From Candidatus Phycosocius bacilliformis (GTDB lineage: Bacteria; Pseudomonadota; Alphaproteobacteria; Caulobacterales; Aquidulcibacteraceae): a stretch of 64,000 bases of DNA. Under the pieces are notes generated by a model. It saw only the letters and a list, made by a program, of their open reading frames with translations, was not told the origin of the DNA and did not search any database. The position numbers and the translations under genes were made by a program. The stretch spans positions 372,001 to 436,000 of the forward strand of contig NZ_BFBR01000001.1 of NCBI RefSeq assembly GCF_003112735.1, in the 5' to 3' direction. Every line of letters starts with the position of its first letter. Position 1 is the first letter of the stretch. This document shows, piece by piece, positions 39,466 through 47,698 of the stretch.

Positions 39466-41004
39466 ATGTTGCAGGGCAGCGCGTCAGCGTTACAGATCGG
39501 CATTTTCTTCGGCCTGACGGCCCTGATTGCCATTCTCACATATTGGAAGGTCCATGGTGCCGGGGCGGCCAATAAGGATCGGCAAAAAGACGGCGGTACG
39601 ACCCGCGAAGTCTTTTTGGCTGGGGGCGGCTTGTCATGGTTGTTTGTTGCCGGTGCAATCACGCTCACCAATTTATCGACCGAACAATTGGTCGGCATGA
39701 ATGGCAATCAAATGCTCCTGCTGGCCTGGTGGGAGATTTGCGGTTTCTTCGGCCTGCTAATCCTAGCCTATGTTTTCGTGCCGATCTATTATCGCCACAA
39801 ATGCACGACGGTGACGGAGCTTTTGGAAAAGCGCTATAAGGGCGGCAGCATCCGCACGGTGATTTCTGCGCTGTTTCTTATTGGCAACGTGCTGATTTAT
39901 CTGCCTGCAGCCCTCTACAGCGGGAGCCTGTTCCTTAAATCCATGTTCGGGGTGGACTGGTCGCTCCTATGGTTTGCCGCCCCCATGGCGATCATCGCCG
40001 CCATTTATACAATCACAGGCGGTCTGCGCGCGGTGGCAGTCATGGACACCTATTCTGGAATTGGCGTGCTGGCGATTGCCTTTCTGGTTGTCATCCTCGC
40101 GCTAGCGGCGGTGGATTTCGACATTGTCAGCGGCGTACCAGAAGAACGCATCAGCATGATCGGGTCCTTCACCTCACCCATTCCCTTCCATACGCTGTTC
40201 ACCGGTATGCTTTTCATCCAGATTTTCTATTGGTCTACCAATCAGAATATCACGCAAAAAGCCATGACTGCCCCAACCGTACAGGAAGCACAAAAGGGCG
40301 TGCTGGCGGCAGCGGTTGTGCGTATTTTGATCATTCCAGCCATCGTGGTGATCCCCGGCGTCGTGGCCTATAAATTGTTCGGCAGCGTCGGCGACGAGGC
40401 CTATGGCAAACTGGTCGCCCATGTGCTGCCATCCTGGATGTCGGGAGCTTTTGCGGCCATGATGGCCGCGGCTGTCATTGCCCACACCAGCGCCATCCTC
40501 AATTCCAGCGTCGCGCTTTACGCCATCGACTTTCATGAGAAATTCATTGCAACGGTCAAGAACCATTGGCGGCTGGCGGCCATTGCTTCGGTCGTGCTGA
40601 CAATCACCTCGATTGCGCTCGTGCCGGTTTTCCAAAATGCCAAGAGCATCATCAATCTGTTGCAGGAACTAAACGGACTGTTCTCGATGCCGATCCTGTC
40701 GGCTTTCATTGCGGGGCTGCTGTTCCGCAATGTCGATGCACGTGCCGCCATTGCAGGGCTGATCTTCGGCTTCCTGCTCTATGGCTTCCACACGTTCGTG
40801 CTCTACAAACCCGACACCTTGTTCGTTGGCGAATCTTTCTACCAGCATATCGGTCTGCCATGGCTGCATTATATTGATGTCATGCTGATCGTTTTGATCA
40901 GTTCAGTCCTGACGGCGTTGAACGTTAACCGCTGGGTGTTTGGCAACAAAGCTGTGTTTATTTTCAGCGCCACCGGGCGCGCTATGAAGGCCAGTGAGTC
41001 ATGA
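39466..41004 (+). CDS. Sodium/solute symporter (SSS family, SGLT-like)
   Basis: 512 residues with about 14 hydrophobic segments. SSS family features: FLAGGGLSWLFVAGAITLTNLSTEQLVGMNGNQ in the first helices and YTITGGLRAVAVMDTYSG in the middle. FYWSTNQNITQKAM is close to vSGLT-type sugar carriers. It should import a sugar or glycoside with sodium. AGGGGG precedes the ATG. Its last four bases overlap the glycerol kinase start (ATGA), so the two are translationally coupled. The divergent gene is an alpha-galactosidase. Confidence 0.88.
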   Translation: MLQGSASALQIGIFFGLTALIAILTYWKVHGAGAANKDRQKDGGTTREVFLAGGGLSWLFVAGAITLTNLSTEQLVGMNGNQMLLLAWWEICGFFGLLILAYVFVPIYYRHKCTTVTELLEKRYKGGSIRTVISALFLIGNVLIYLPAALYSGSLFLKSMFGVDWSLLWFAAPMAIIAAIYTITGGLRAVAVMDTYSGIGVLAIAFLVVILALAAVDFDIVSGVPEERISMIGSFTSPIPFHTLFTGMLFIQIFYWSTNQNITQKAMTAPTVQEAQKGVLAAAVVRILIIPAIVVIPGVVAYKLFGSVGDEAYGKLVAHVLPSWMSGAFAAMMAAAVIAHTSAILNSSVALYAIDFHEKFIATVKNHWRLAAIASVVLTITSIALVPVFQNAKSIINLLQELNGLFSMPILSAFIAGLLFRNVDARAAIAGLIFGFLLYGFHTFVLYKPDTLFVGESFYQHIGLPWLHYIDVMLIVLISSVLTALNVNRWVFGNKAVFIFSATGRAMKASES

Positions 41005-42467
41005 GCGGAAAAATCCTTGTCATCGATGAAGGCACCACCTCGACACGGGTCATGCTGTTTGACGGGGACGGCACCTGTCTGGGTAGCGCACAGAAGCCGC
41101 TGACGCAGCATTACCCCGCCCCTGGCCTCGTAGAACATGATGGCGAGGAGATTTGGACCCTAACCCTGGCCTGTGCGCAGGAGATGGTGGCCAGAGCTGG
41201 CGGGCCGCAGGAGATTGCGGCCATCGGCATCACCAACCAGCGTGAGACCGTCGTATTTTGGGATCGTAGTACGGGCAAGCCTTTGGCACCTGCCATCGTT
41301 TGGCAGGATCGGCGCACGGCGGATCTGTGCCAATCCCTTAAAGATCAAGGCCATGAGACCATGGTGCAAGCTAAGACCGGCTTGCTGCTCGACCCTTATT
41401 TCTCAGGCTCCAAAATGGGGTGGGCCCTGCGCCATTGGCAGCAGCTTAAAGAGGCTGGCGATCGGTTGGCTGTTGGCACGATCGAGAGCTACCTCGTCTA
41501 TCGCTTAACCGGGGGTGCCCATATCAGCGACGCGACCAATGCCTCGCGTACAGCCCTCATGTCGATTGGCAGTTCGGGCTGGGATGATGGTTTGTGCGAG
41601 CTGTTTGGCGTGCCCCAGTCCATTTTGCCCCAGATTGTTGATTGCGCTGGGCAGTTGGGCCTCACAAAGGCGGATTTATTCGGCAGGCCGATCCCAATTT
41701 GCGGCATGGCTGGCGATCAACAGGCAGCGACGATCGGCCAAGCCTGCTTGATGCCCGGCCAGACCAAGGCGACGTTTGGCACCGGAGCCTTCGTGCTGAC
41801 CCAGACTGGACGAAGCCTGCCCCACTCACGTAACCGGCTTTTGGCCACCATTGCATGGCAACTCGATGGGGTGCGCCATTACGCGCTTGAAGGCTCGGTC
41901 TTTGTGGCCGGCAGTCTGATGCAATGGCTGCGCGATGATTTGGGACTGATTGAAAAGGCCGCGGATTCTGAAAGCTTGGCCCGGAGCGTTGTGGACAACG
42001 GCGGCGTCTATCTGGTGCCAGCCCTGTCAGGGCTTGGTGCCCCGCACTGGCAGCCCCATGCACGCGGGGCGATCCACGGTCTCAGCTTTTCGGCCAAAAA
42101 GGCCCATGTCGTGCGTGCTGCGCTCGAGGCCATGGCGCATCAGACACATGATCTTAAAACCGCCTTTGCAGCTGATGGCGCGGACTGGGCTGAGGTACGG
42201 ATCGACGGCGGCATGGTCGCCAATGATTGGATGGCGCAAGATTTGGCCGATATTCTGGCCATTGATGTGGAACGGCCCAGCTTTATCGAGACCACGGCTT
42301 TGGGAGCAGCCATGTTGGCGGCTGTTGGCGCAGGCCTTTATCCCTCACTGGCAGAGGCCTCTGTCATGCGTGGCAAGGTTGAGCGTTTTGCCCCGGCCAT
42401 GCCTCGCGAGGTGCGCCAAACCCGCCTAGCAGGATGGGCCGAAGCGCTGAAGCGGGTCCTCGCCTGA
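41001..42467 (+). CDS. glpK: Glycerol kinase (FGGY family)
   Basis: 488 residues. Motifs match GlpK: phosphate loop IDEGTTSTRVMLF, substrate contacts ITNQRETVVFWDR, WQDRRTA, GLLLDPYFSGSK and NASRTALMSI, GMAGDQQAATIGQ, and the ATP-site GTGAFVLTQTG. It phosphorylates glycerol to glycerol-3-phosphate in the cytoplasm. The phosphate loop has Glu (DEGTT) where GlpK normally has Gln (DQGTT). The start overlaps the symporter stop by four bases. No glpF or glpD is adjacent; glycerol is more likely to arise from a galactoside cleaved by the divergent alpha-galactosidase. Confidence 0.9.
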   Translation: MSGKILVIDEGTTSTRVMLFDGDGTCLGSAQKPLTQHYPAPGLVEHDGEEIWTLTLACAQEMVARAGGPQEIAAIGITNQRETVVFWDRSTGKPLAPAIVWQDRRTADLCQSLKDQGHETMVQAKTGLLLDPYFSGSKMGWALRHWQQLKEAGDRLAVGTIESYLVYRLTGGAHISDATNASRTALMSIGSSGWDDGLCELFGVPQSILPQIVDCAGQLGLTKADLFGRPIPICGMAGDQQAATIGQACLMPGQTKATFGTGAFVLTQTGRSLPHSRNRLLATIAWQLDGVRHYALEGSVFVAGSLMQWLRDDLGLIEKAADSESLARSVVDNGGVYLVPALSGLGAPHWQPHARGAIHGLSFSAKKAHVVRAALEAMAHQTHDLKTAFAADGADWAEVRIDGGMVANDWMAQDLADILAIDVERPSFIETTALGAAMLAAVGAGLYPSLAEASVMRGKVERFAPAMPREVRQTRLAGWAEALKRVLA

Positions 42468-42541
42468 CTCTCTGAAAACACGGAGCAGACAAGCACTCAT
42501 GTCTTTTTGACAAGGGTGCTTGACATGTCTGTGCCGATGTG

Positions 42542-42584
42542 TGACAAGCTTCCTTGTCAAATTAGCAAGGACACATGACATATG
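42542..42584. promoter_or_regulatory. Inverted repeats before membrane/XRE cassette
   Basis: TGACAAG (42542-42548) and CTTGTCA (42553-42559) are a 7-bp inverted repeat with a 4-bp spacer. GACATATGTC is a perfect 10-bp palindrome covering the ATG of the first gene. Two more TTGACA half-sites lie upstream (42507, 42520). The shared TGACA core suggests binding by the small XRE regulator encoded in the same unit. Confidence 0.45.
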
Positions 42585-43301
42585 TCGGATAAGCAATCCT
42601 CAGAGCGACGGACCAAGTCAATCAAGTCCTTTATCGCAGGCATCCTTGTCTTCATGGTTTTGGGTGGCATTACCGGATATTTTGCGGGCAGCTGGCTTCA
42701 CACCGCAGATCAGGGCGAGGCGGGTCTTCGGCTTGACGAGATTGGCTGGACCACAGCCATCAGCCTGTTCCTCGGCATCATCCTCTTGGCCATTTATTTG
42801 GTCAGTGCCGTGTTGTTTGGGGCTGCCATCATCAATCCCAGAATTGCCGCCAACAGCGCCATGACAGGAGGTTTAGGCGATGGACCTGGATCCCGACGGG
42901 CCTATCCTATGCTGCTAATCTTCTATGTCGGCTACTCAGCTGCGCTCGCAGCCCTGATGATCATCCAGGTCCTGCCAAGTCTTACTCAAAACATGCAGGG
43001 CATTTATCTGGGCGCTGTCATAACCGGAACAGCCATGATGGCTTGGAGCGGCTATCGGCTCTGGCACATTTTGGATGAGTTTTTCCGCGCGATTTGGATT
43101 GAGGCGTGCGCATTGTCCTGCTTCATATCCCTGCCGATCGGCATCATTTTGATGGCGACCGCGAAGCTGGGGTTCACAACCTCGATCACCGCCTTCGACT
43201 TCTTCGTCTGGTACCAAGTGATTTATCTGATCGCCTATAGTTGGGTGGCAGGAGCCAAAGACCCCAGCATGCTCTCGCCCTTAGGGATGGATGACGCATG
43301 A
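42582..43301 (+). CDS. Multi-pass membrane protein of XRE-linked cassette
   Basis: 239 residues with about six membrane segments and a charged N-terminus (MSDKQSSERRTKSIK). I do not recognise a named family. Membrane proteins of unknown role often neighbour very small YgzD/YozG-type XRE regulators, which is the case here. Its stop overlaps the XRE start by four bases (ATGA). The soluble loop HTADQGEAGLRLDEIGW lies between the first two membrane segments. Function unknown. Confidence 0.75.
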   Translation: MSDKQSSERRTKSIKSFIAGILVFMVLGGITGYFAGSWLHTADQGEAGLRLDEIGWTTAISLFLGIILLAIYLVSAVLFGAAIINPRIAANSAMTGGLGDGPGSRRAYPMLLIFYVGYSAALAALMIIQVLPSLTQNMQGIYLGAVITGTAMMAWSGYRLWHILDEFFRAIWIEACALSCFISLPIGIILMATAKLGFTTSITAFDFFVWYQVIYLIAYSWVAGAKDPSMLSPLGMDDA

Positions 43302-43492
43302 AAAACCGTCTCAAAGTTCTCCGAGCCGAGCGGGATTGGTCCCAATCCGACCTGGCTGACGCGCTCGATGTCTCCCGCCAAACCATCAACGCCTTGGAAA
43401 CTGGCAAATACGATCCCTCCCTCCCGCTTGCCTTCAAGATCGCCCGCCTGTTTGGCCTGCCGATAGAAGCCATCTTTGAGGATGTACCATGA
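43298..43492 (+). CDS. Small XRE-family helix-turn-helix regulator
   Basis: 64 residues that form only a Cro/C1-type helix-turn-helix: NRLKVLRAERDWSQSDLAD, then SRQTINALETGKYDPS and a final LFGLPIEAIF. This compact form (YgzD/YozG type) commonly sits with membrane-protein genes. It overlaps both neighbours by four bases, so the three genes are one translational unit. It probably represses its own operon through the TGACA repeats upstream. Confidence 0.9.
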   Translation: MKNRLKVLRAERDWSQSDLADALDVSRQTINALETGKYDPSLPLAFKIARLFGLPIEAIFEDVP

Positions 43493-43941
43493 CCGAGCCC
43501 GACTCAAAGCCGCCTCAAAAAGGCTGGACCCGACAAAGCAAGATCAACGCCTATATCATCGGCTCGCTTTTAGGCGGTGGCCTCTTGGGATTCAGCACGG
43601 CTCTCAATACCAGCAGCGCGCCGAATGGCCTGTTGGTTGGACTGGTGTGCATTGCCATGCTGGCTGTGTTGGCTGCCAATATTCATTACATCAGGCTGCT
43701 GGACGAACTGGCCCGTCAGACCCATGAGGTTGCATTCTTGTGGGCGGGTGTTGCCACCATGGCGTTCGGCATGATTCCGATTCTTGCCCTTCTGGGCTTT
43801 CCTGATTTTGAGTTGCCAGCCCTCGAAAGCTGGCTTGGCACCAAAACCCACGCCTTCGCCGCTGGCGTCGGCGCTACCATCGGCGTCCTCGTTGTGACCT
43901 ATTTCGCAGTCTGGGCCCATCTCTGGCTCAAACGTCGGTAA
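43489..43941 (+). CDS. Second membrane protein of XRE-linked cassette
   Basis: 150 residues with four membrane segments (about 20-40, 47-65, 80-103 and 120-143) and a Lys-rich N-terminus (KPPQKGWTRQSKI). Not recognised. It differs in sequence from the larger membrane protein of the cassette. Its ATG overlaps the XRE stop (ATGA). The segment EVAFLWAGVATMAFGMIPILALLGF is the best-defined helix pair. Function unknown. Confidence 0.75.
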   Translation: MTEPDSKPPQKGWTRQSKINAYIIGSLLGGGLLGFSTALNTSSAPNGLLVGLVCIAMLAVLAANIHYIRLLDELARQTHEVAFLWAGVATMAFGMIPILALLGFPDFELPALESWLGTKTHAFAAGVGATIGVLVVTYFAVWAHLWLKRR

Positions 43942-44013
43942 GGACGCGGGCCACCAAACTGAGACTTACAGACACGTCTCCTCCCCCACTCCCCACCTTT
44001 CTTGGAGAAAATG

Positions 44014-44943
44014 ATGAAAAAGACCCTTCTGGCATTTGCCTCTGCCATCACCCTTTTAACCTTCCAGGCCGCCCCTGCCTCGGCCCAAACCCCGGCTGCT
44101 GCACCAGCACCGGCAACCACAAAGGCAACACCAGCCTTGTGGGTGGTGAAGGACGCTGACACCACCATTTATCTATTCGGGACCTTCCACTTGATGCGCC
44201 CGGATGTAGATTGGAACCACGGCGCGGTGAAGGCAGCCTTTGACAAGTCCGACTCACTGCGTCTGGAGATTGCTAATCTGGAGGCCGAAGGCCCAGCAAT
44301 CGCCCAATTGATGGCAACTCAGGGCCAATTGCCTGCCGGTCAGACGATTTATGATGGGCTGAGCGATTCTCAAAAGGCACGTTTGGACAAGATTATCGCC
44401 GCAACCGGGATTCCCCCTCAGGCAATGCAACCCATGAGACCTTGGCTGGCCAGTCTTGTTCTGTCGCTCAGCGTTTATGCCAAGCTGGGCTTGAACCCTG
44501 AGCAAGGTATCGACAAGACGCTCGATAGTTTAGCTCGTGCCGCCAACAAGCCTGTGGAAGGTTTCGAGACCGGCGCAGAGCAAGTGGGCTTCTTTGCCAG
44601 CATGAGCGAAGCCCAGCAGCGGCAAATGCTTGTCGCCACGATTGAAGACTGGGACCAGATCTCAACCATGATCGACCAGATGGTGGTGTCTTGGAAGACC
44701 GGGAACGAGCAGCAATTGGCCGATTTGATGAATGCCAGCCTGCGGACCCAGCCAGAGCTCGCTAAATTATTGCTGAGCGACCGCAATGAACGTTGGGCCA
44801 ATTGGATTGCGGGGCGCATGGCACAGCCTGGCACCGTATTTGTTGCCGTTGGTGCCGGACACCTTGCTGGTACTGACAGCGTTCAATCTTTCCTAGAGCG
44901 CAAGGGCATTAAGAGCCAACGGGTTAACCCCAACGCACGATAA
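44014..44943 (+). CDS. TraB/GumN-family periplasmic protein
   Basis: About 309 residues from the ATG at 44014. GGAG is six bases upstream; ATG at 44011 and TTG at 44002 are less well spaced. A signal peptide (KKTLLAFASAITLLTFQAAPASA) is followed by a Pro/Ala linker. The family motifs are YLFGTFHLMRPD near the N-terminus and VAVGAGHLAG near the C-terminus; the GxxH pairs form the putative metal or active site of the TraB/PrgY/GumN clan. Its activity in bacteria is not established. A strong intrinsic terminator follows. Confidence 0.87.
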   Translation: MKKTLLAFASAITLLTFQAAPASAQTPAAAPAPATTKATPALWVVKDADTTIYLFGTFHLMRPDVDWNHGAVKAAFDKSDSLRLEIANLEAEGPAIAQLMATQGQLPAGQTIYDGLSDSQKARLDKIIAATGIPPQAMQPMRPWLASLVLSLSVYAKLGLNPEQGIDKTLDSLARAANKPVEGFETGAEQVGFFASMSEAQQRQMLVATIEDWDQISTMIDQMVVSWKTGNEQQLADLMNASLRTQPELAKLLLSDRNERWANWIAGRMAQPGTVFVAVGAGHLAGTDSVQSFLERKGIKSQRVNPNAR

Positions 44944-44989
44944 TCCGCAGAGCGGCGCGCCGCGCGCCAAGAGCTTATGCCGCATAGAG

Positions 44990-45016
44990 CCCCTCTCCGC
45001 GAAGGAGAGGGGTTTT
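44990..45016 (+). terminator. Intrinsic terminator after GumN-family gene
   Basis: CCCCTCTCC (44990-44998), a 5-base loop GCGAA and GGAGAGGGG (45004-45012) form a 9-bp GC-rich stem followed directly by TTTT. It lies 47 bases past the stop codon and is one of the clearest terminators in the window. Confidence 0.85.
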
Positions 45017-45096
45017 CCCTTGCCCGACCAACTGGTCCAAAAATGGCCGAGAACCCGCTTCACCATCCAGGATGGCGATGCGACAACAGTCACGGA

Positions 45097-45975
45097 TTAG
45101 CGCGTGGGGACTGGCGTCTCGCCACGATAATCATAGAAGCCGCGATCGGTCTTACGACCCAGCCAACCAGCCTCGACATATTTCACCAACAGCGGACAAG
45201 GGCGATATTTGGTGTCGGCGAGACCTTCATTGAGGATTTGCATGATCGACAAGATCGTGTCCAAACCAATGAAATCGGCCAGTTCCAACGGGCCCATCGG
45301 GTGATTGGCCCCCAGCCGCATGGCCTTATCAATGCCCTCCACCGTACCGACACCCTCATACAAGGTGTAGACTGCCTCATTGATCATCGGAATCAAAACC
45401 CGATTGACGATGAAGGCTGGAAAATCTTCGGCATTGGTGATGGTCTTGCCCATCGTGCTGACCACTTGGGTCGCCGCCTCATAGGTCTCTTCATTGGTGG
45501 CCAAGCCACGAATGACCTCAACCAATTTCATCATCGGCACTGGATTCATGAAATGCAGGCCAATGAAGCGTTCGGGCCGATCAGTGGACGACCCCAAACG
45601 TGTGATCGATAATGAAGATGTGTTGGACGCCAAGATCGTCTGCGGTCCGACGACAGCACATAATGACTTGAAGATCGCGCGCTTAATGTCTTCCTTTTCG
45701 CTGGCAGCCTCGATCGCCAGATCAATCGAAGCCAGATCTTCGATCGCCGTCGTGGTGACGATGCGCGCCAAAGCCGGGGCCACTTCGTCATCACGGATCA
45801 GACCGCGCGCGGCCTGACGGGCCAGATTGCGCTCAATTTTGGCGCGACCTAGGTCGAGCCGATCCTGCGAGATATCGTTCAAAAGGACATCATATCCTGC
45901 CAAAGCAGCAACGTGGGCAATACCGTTGCCCATTTGGCCGGCGCCAATGACGCCAATTTTCTTAATTTGTGCCAT
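45097..45975 (-). CDS. hbd: 3-hydroxybutyryl-CoA dehydrogenase
   Basis: 292 residues from the ATG at 45975; 40 extra residues to 46095 are rejected because the Rossmann strand begins right here (KIGVIGAGQMGNGIAHVAA). Also seen: SNTSSLSIT, the catalytic His in FIGLHFMNPVPMMKLVEVI, and the C-terminal helical domain with PAFIVNRVLIPMINEA and ANHPMGPLELADFIG. It oxidises (S)-3-hydroxybutyryl-CoA with NAD, in fatty-acid or butyrate-type metabolism. It is convergent with the GumN-family gene. The ETF genes at 55.8-57.5 kb could serve the same beta-oxidation chemistry. Confidence 0.93.
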   Translation of the reverse strand: MAQIKKIGVIGAGQMGNGIAHVAALAGYDVLLNDISQDRLDLGRAKIERNLARQAARGLIRDDEVAPALARIVTTTAIEDLASIDLAIEAASEKEDIKRAIFKSLCAVVGPQTILASNTSSLSITRLGSSTDRPERFIGLHFMNPVPMMKLVEVIRGLATNEETYEAATQVVSTMGKTITNAEDFPAFIVNRVLIPMINEAVYTLYEGVGTVEGIDKAMRLGANHPMGPLELADFIGLDTILSIMQILNEGLADTKYRPCPLLVKYVEAGWLGRKTDRGFYDYRGETPVPTR

Positions 45976-46193
45976 GAGTTGGAAAGACCTGCCCTTTGTC
46001 ATCAGACTGCTTTCTTCGCAGTTGCAGCAAGCTAAGCGCGAGGCGCGGTTACGGCAAGCACCTATTGCTGCAAACCCGACAAAACGCCTCGGCACAGTGC
46101 TTGCACTTGGCTGTCGGTAACCGCGTCAGCCGTCCCGAAACGGATCGATTCAGGGCAGGCGGCGTTTGTGATTGCGAGAACCAGGAGGACCTG

Positions 46194-46586
46194 ATGGCCA
46201 ATTCAATTGATCTGCACGTAGGACGCCGCTTGCGCCGCCGTCGCCGTCTGATGGGCATGACCCAGCAGCAACTGGCCGACGCTGTCGGCATCCGCTTCCA
46301 GCAGATCCAGAAATATGAGTGTGGGGCCAATCGCATCACCGCCAGCCGCTTATTTGAACTGGCCGGTGCTTTGTCGATTGCCGTGCAATACTTTTACGAC
46401 GGGCTCAGCAATCTAGCCGCTGCCAACGAGCCCGCGGCCAATGATGACGAGATCGGGCCCGACGTCCTGCGTCAGAAGGAAACGCTGGAACTGATCCGCG
46501 CCTATTACCGTCTGGGCGAGCGCCCACGGCGGCGCCTTTTGGACCTTGCAAAGGCCCTAAAGGACGACGCCACAGACGCGGCATGA
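46194..46586 (+). CDS. XRE-family transcriptional regulator
   Basis: 130 residues from the ATG at 46194, with AGGAGG six bases upstream. The open frame back to 45996 is rejected for that reason. Helix-turn-helix: VGRRLRRRRRLMGMTQQQLADAVGIRFQQIQKYECGANRITASRLFELAGAL (residues 9-60), then a C-terminal helix ending GERPRRRLLDLAKAL. This is the conserved alphaproteobacterial single-HTH regulator type with basic LRRRRR motif. Its targets are not known. It is divergent from hbd and convergent with the YHS gene. Confidence 0.9.
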   Translation: MANSIDLHVGRRLRRRRRLMGMTQQQLADAVGIRFQQIQKYECGANRITASRLFELAGALSIAVQYFYDGLSNLAAANEPAANDDEIGPDVLRQKETLELIRAYYRLGERPRRRLLDLAKALKDDATDAA

Positions 46587-46595
46587 TCAAGCAGA

Positions 46596-47057
46596 CTATT
46601 TCTTCAAGACAGTGGGCCAATTGCGGTTGCCAGCAGCGATGTTGGCGGCCGTATTCTGCTGCCAGCGGGCTTGAACGTCTTTGTTGTAGTTGAGATAGAG
46701 CTTACCCCCGACAATCGCCCAGGCCTGAGGGTCGATCCCGGCGGTATAGCCTTGACTGACAGCCCAAGCACAATAGCCGCCAAATTGTGGTGCATAACGA
46801 GCCGGATTAGCTGAAAAGGCATCGCGATTGGCGGCGCTGGCAAAACGGAACTCGGCCCCCTGATAGGTTACCTTGAACTGGGCGGAACCTTCGACTGGCT
46901 TTCCAGCGGTAAAATAGGCCACCGGATCATAGCCGCGAATAGCAACATTGGAACCAAAACTGGTCCAAACCGGGGCCTTGTCAGCCAAAGCGGGGCTGGC
47001 AATCGCCAGAGGGGAAAGCGCAAGTGCGAGCATCAGGGCGGTGGATCGCTTTTTCAT
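46596..47057 (-). CDS. Secreted YHS-domain protein
   Basis: 153 residues. The signal peptide is MKKRSTALMLALALSPLAIASPALA, followed by a YHS-like domain (GYDPVAYFTAGKPVEGSAQFKVTYQGAEFRFASAANRDAFSANP) and a GGYCAWAVSQGYTAG block carrying the single conserved Cys. YHS domains are often near metal-handling proteins. The role is unknown; it is probably periplasmic. It lies downstream of the DoxX gene on the same strand, with a gap of about 50 bases. Confidence 0.88.
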   Translation of the reverse strand: MKKRSTALMLALALSPLAIASPALADKAPVWTSFGSNVAIRGYDPVAYFTAGKPVEGSAQFKVTYQGAEFRFASAANRDAFSANPARYAPQFGGYCAWAVSQGYTAGIDPQAWAIVGGKLYLNYNKDVQARWQQNTAANIAAGNRNWPTVLKK

Positions 47058-47107
47058 TGTTCGTCTCTGGTTTGAAAGATATTGGGGAGGGTAAGGGGCA
47101 GAAAGGT

Positions 47108-47623
47108 TCAGGCGCGTGCAGGCTTGCCCATGGGGGCCATGTCATCCGAAGGGGCTTGGATAAATGCCCGACTGAGATCGCCCAGCAGGCCGGCTATGTC
47201 GGGCAGGCGGATCAAGATCAGGATAGCTGACCCGGTCAGCAAGGTGGCCGCGGCCGCAAACAGGCCGCCACCGTCATGATTGGGGTCAATGCCCAGCGGG
47301 GTAAGCAGATGGAAGCTTACGGCCCCGCTCATCACGGCAAAGGCGATCAGCGCACCGAGGGCATTGAGGCGCTGTAATCGCGGCAACAGGCCGACCAGCA
47401 ACAATATTGACGCGACCAACTCTGCCGAGCCGATCACATATTGGCTGAACAGACCGGTATGCGCAAACAGGCCCGGCAATCCCAGTGAGCTGGCCCAACC
47501 GTCCAATGCGCCAAAAATTACTTGGGTTTTTGGGTGATCGGTAAACTTGTAACGCAGGCTGTCGAGAAAAATGACAGCGCCGAACAGGGAAATGGCCGTG
47601 GCCGCAAGGTTCTTAAGTTTCAT
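47108..47623 (-). CDS. DoxX-family membrane protein
   Basis: 171 residues with four hydrophobic segments. The first begins NLAATAISLFGAVIFLDSLRYKF. A periplasmic stretch (FGALDGWASSLGLPGLFAHTG) is followed by ELVASILLLVGLLPRL and two further helices. DoxX-like proteins are small quinone- or thiol-linked membrane proteins with few known functions. The tail (QAPSDDMAPMGKPARA) is hydrophilic. It is upstream of the YHS gene and transcribed the same way. Confidence 0.82.
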   Translation of the reverse strand: MKLKNLAATAISLFGAVIFLDSLRYKFTDHPKTQVIFGALDGWASSLGLPGLFAHTGLFSQYVIGSAELVASILLLVGLLPRLQRLNALGALIAFAVMSGAVSFHLLTPLGIDPNHDGGGLFAAAATLLTGSAILILIRLPDIAGLLGDLSRAFIQAPSDDMAPMGKPARA

Positions 47624-47698
47624 GGCCGTGGCCTCCTCATGTCGATAGAAGGAGGTACGCCTGATATTTGGCCGCGGTTACAGGAGATGCGTTGAAGA

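Noticed and set aside
42501-42581. TTGACA boxes as a standard sigma-70 promoter
   Set aside because: Two TTGACA boxes are present but neither has a convincing -10 box at 16-18 bp; only the repeats are reported.
44977-45612. Plus-strand open frame of 211 codons
   Set aside because: It begins in the GumN terminator and runs antisense to hbd; no family features.
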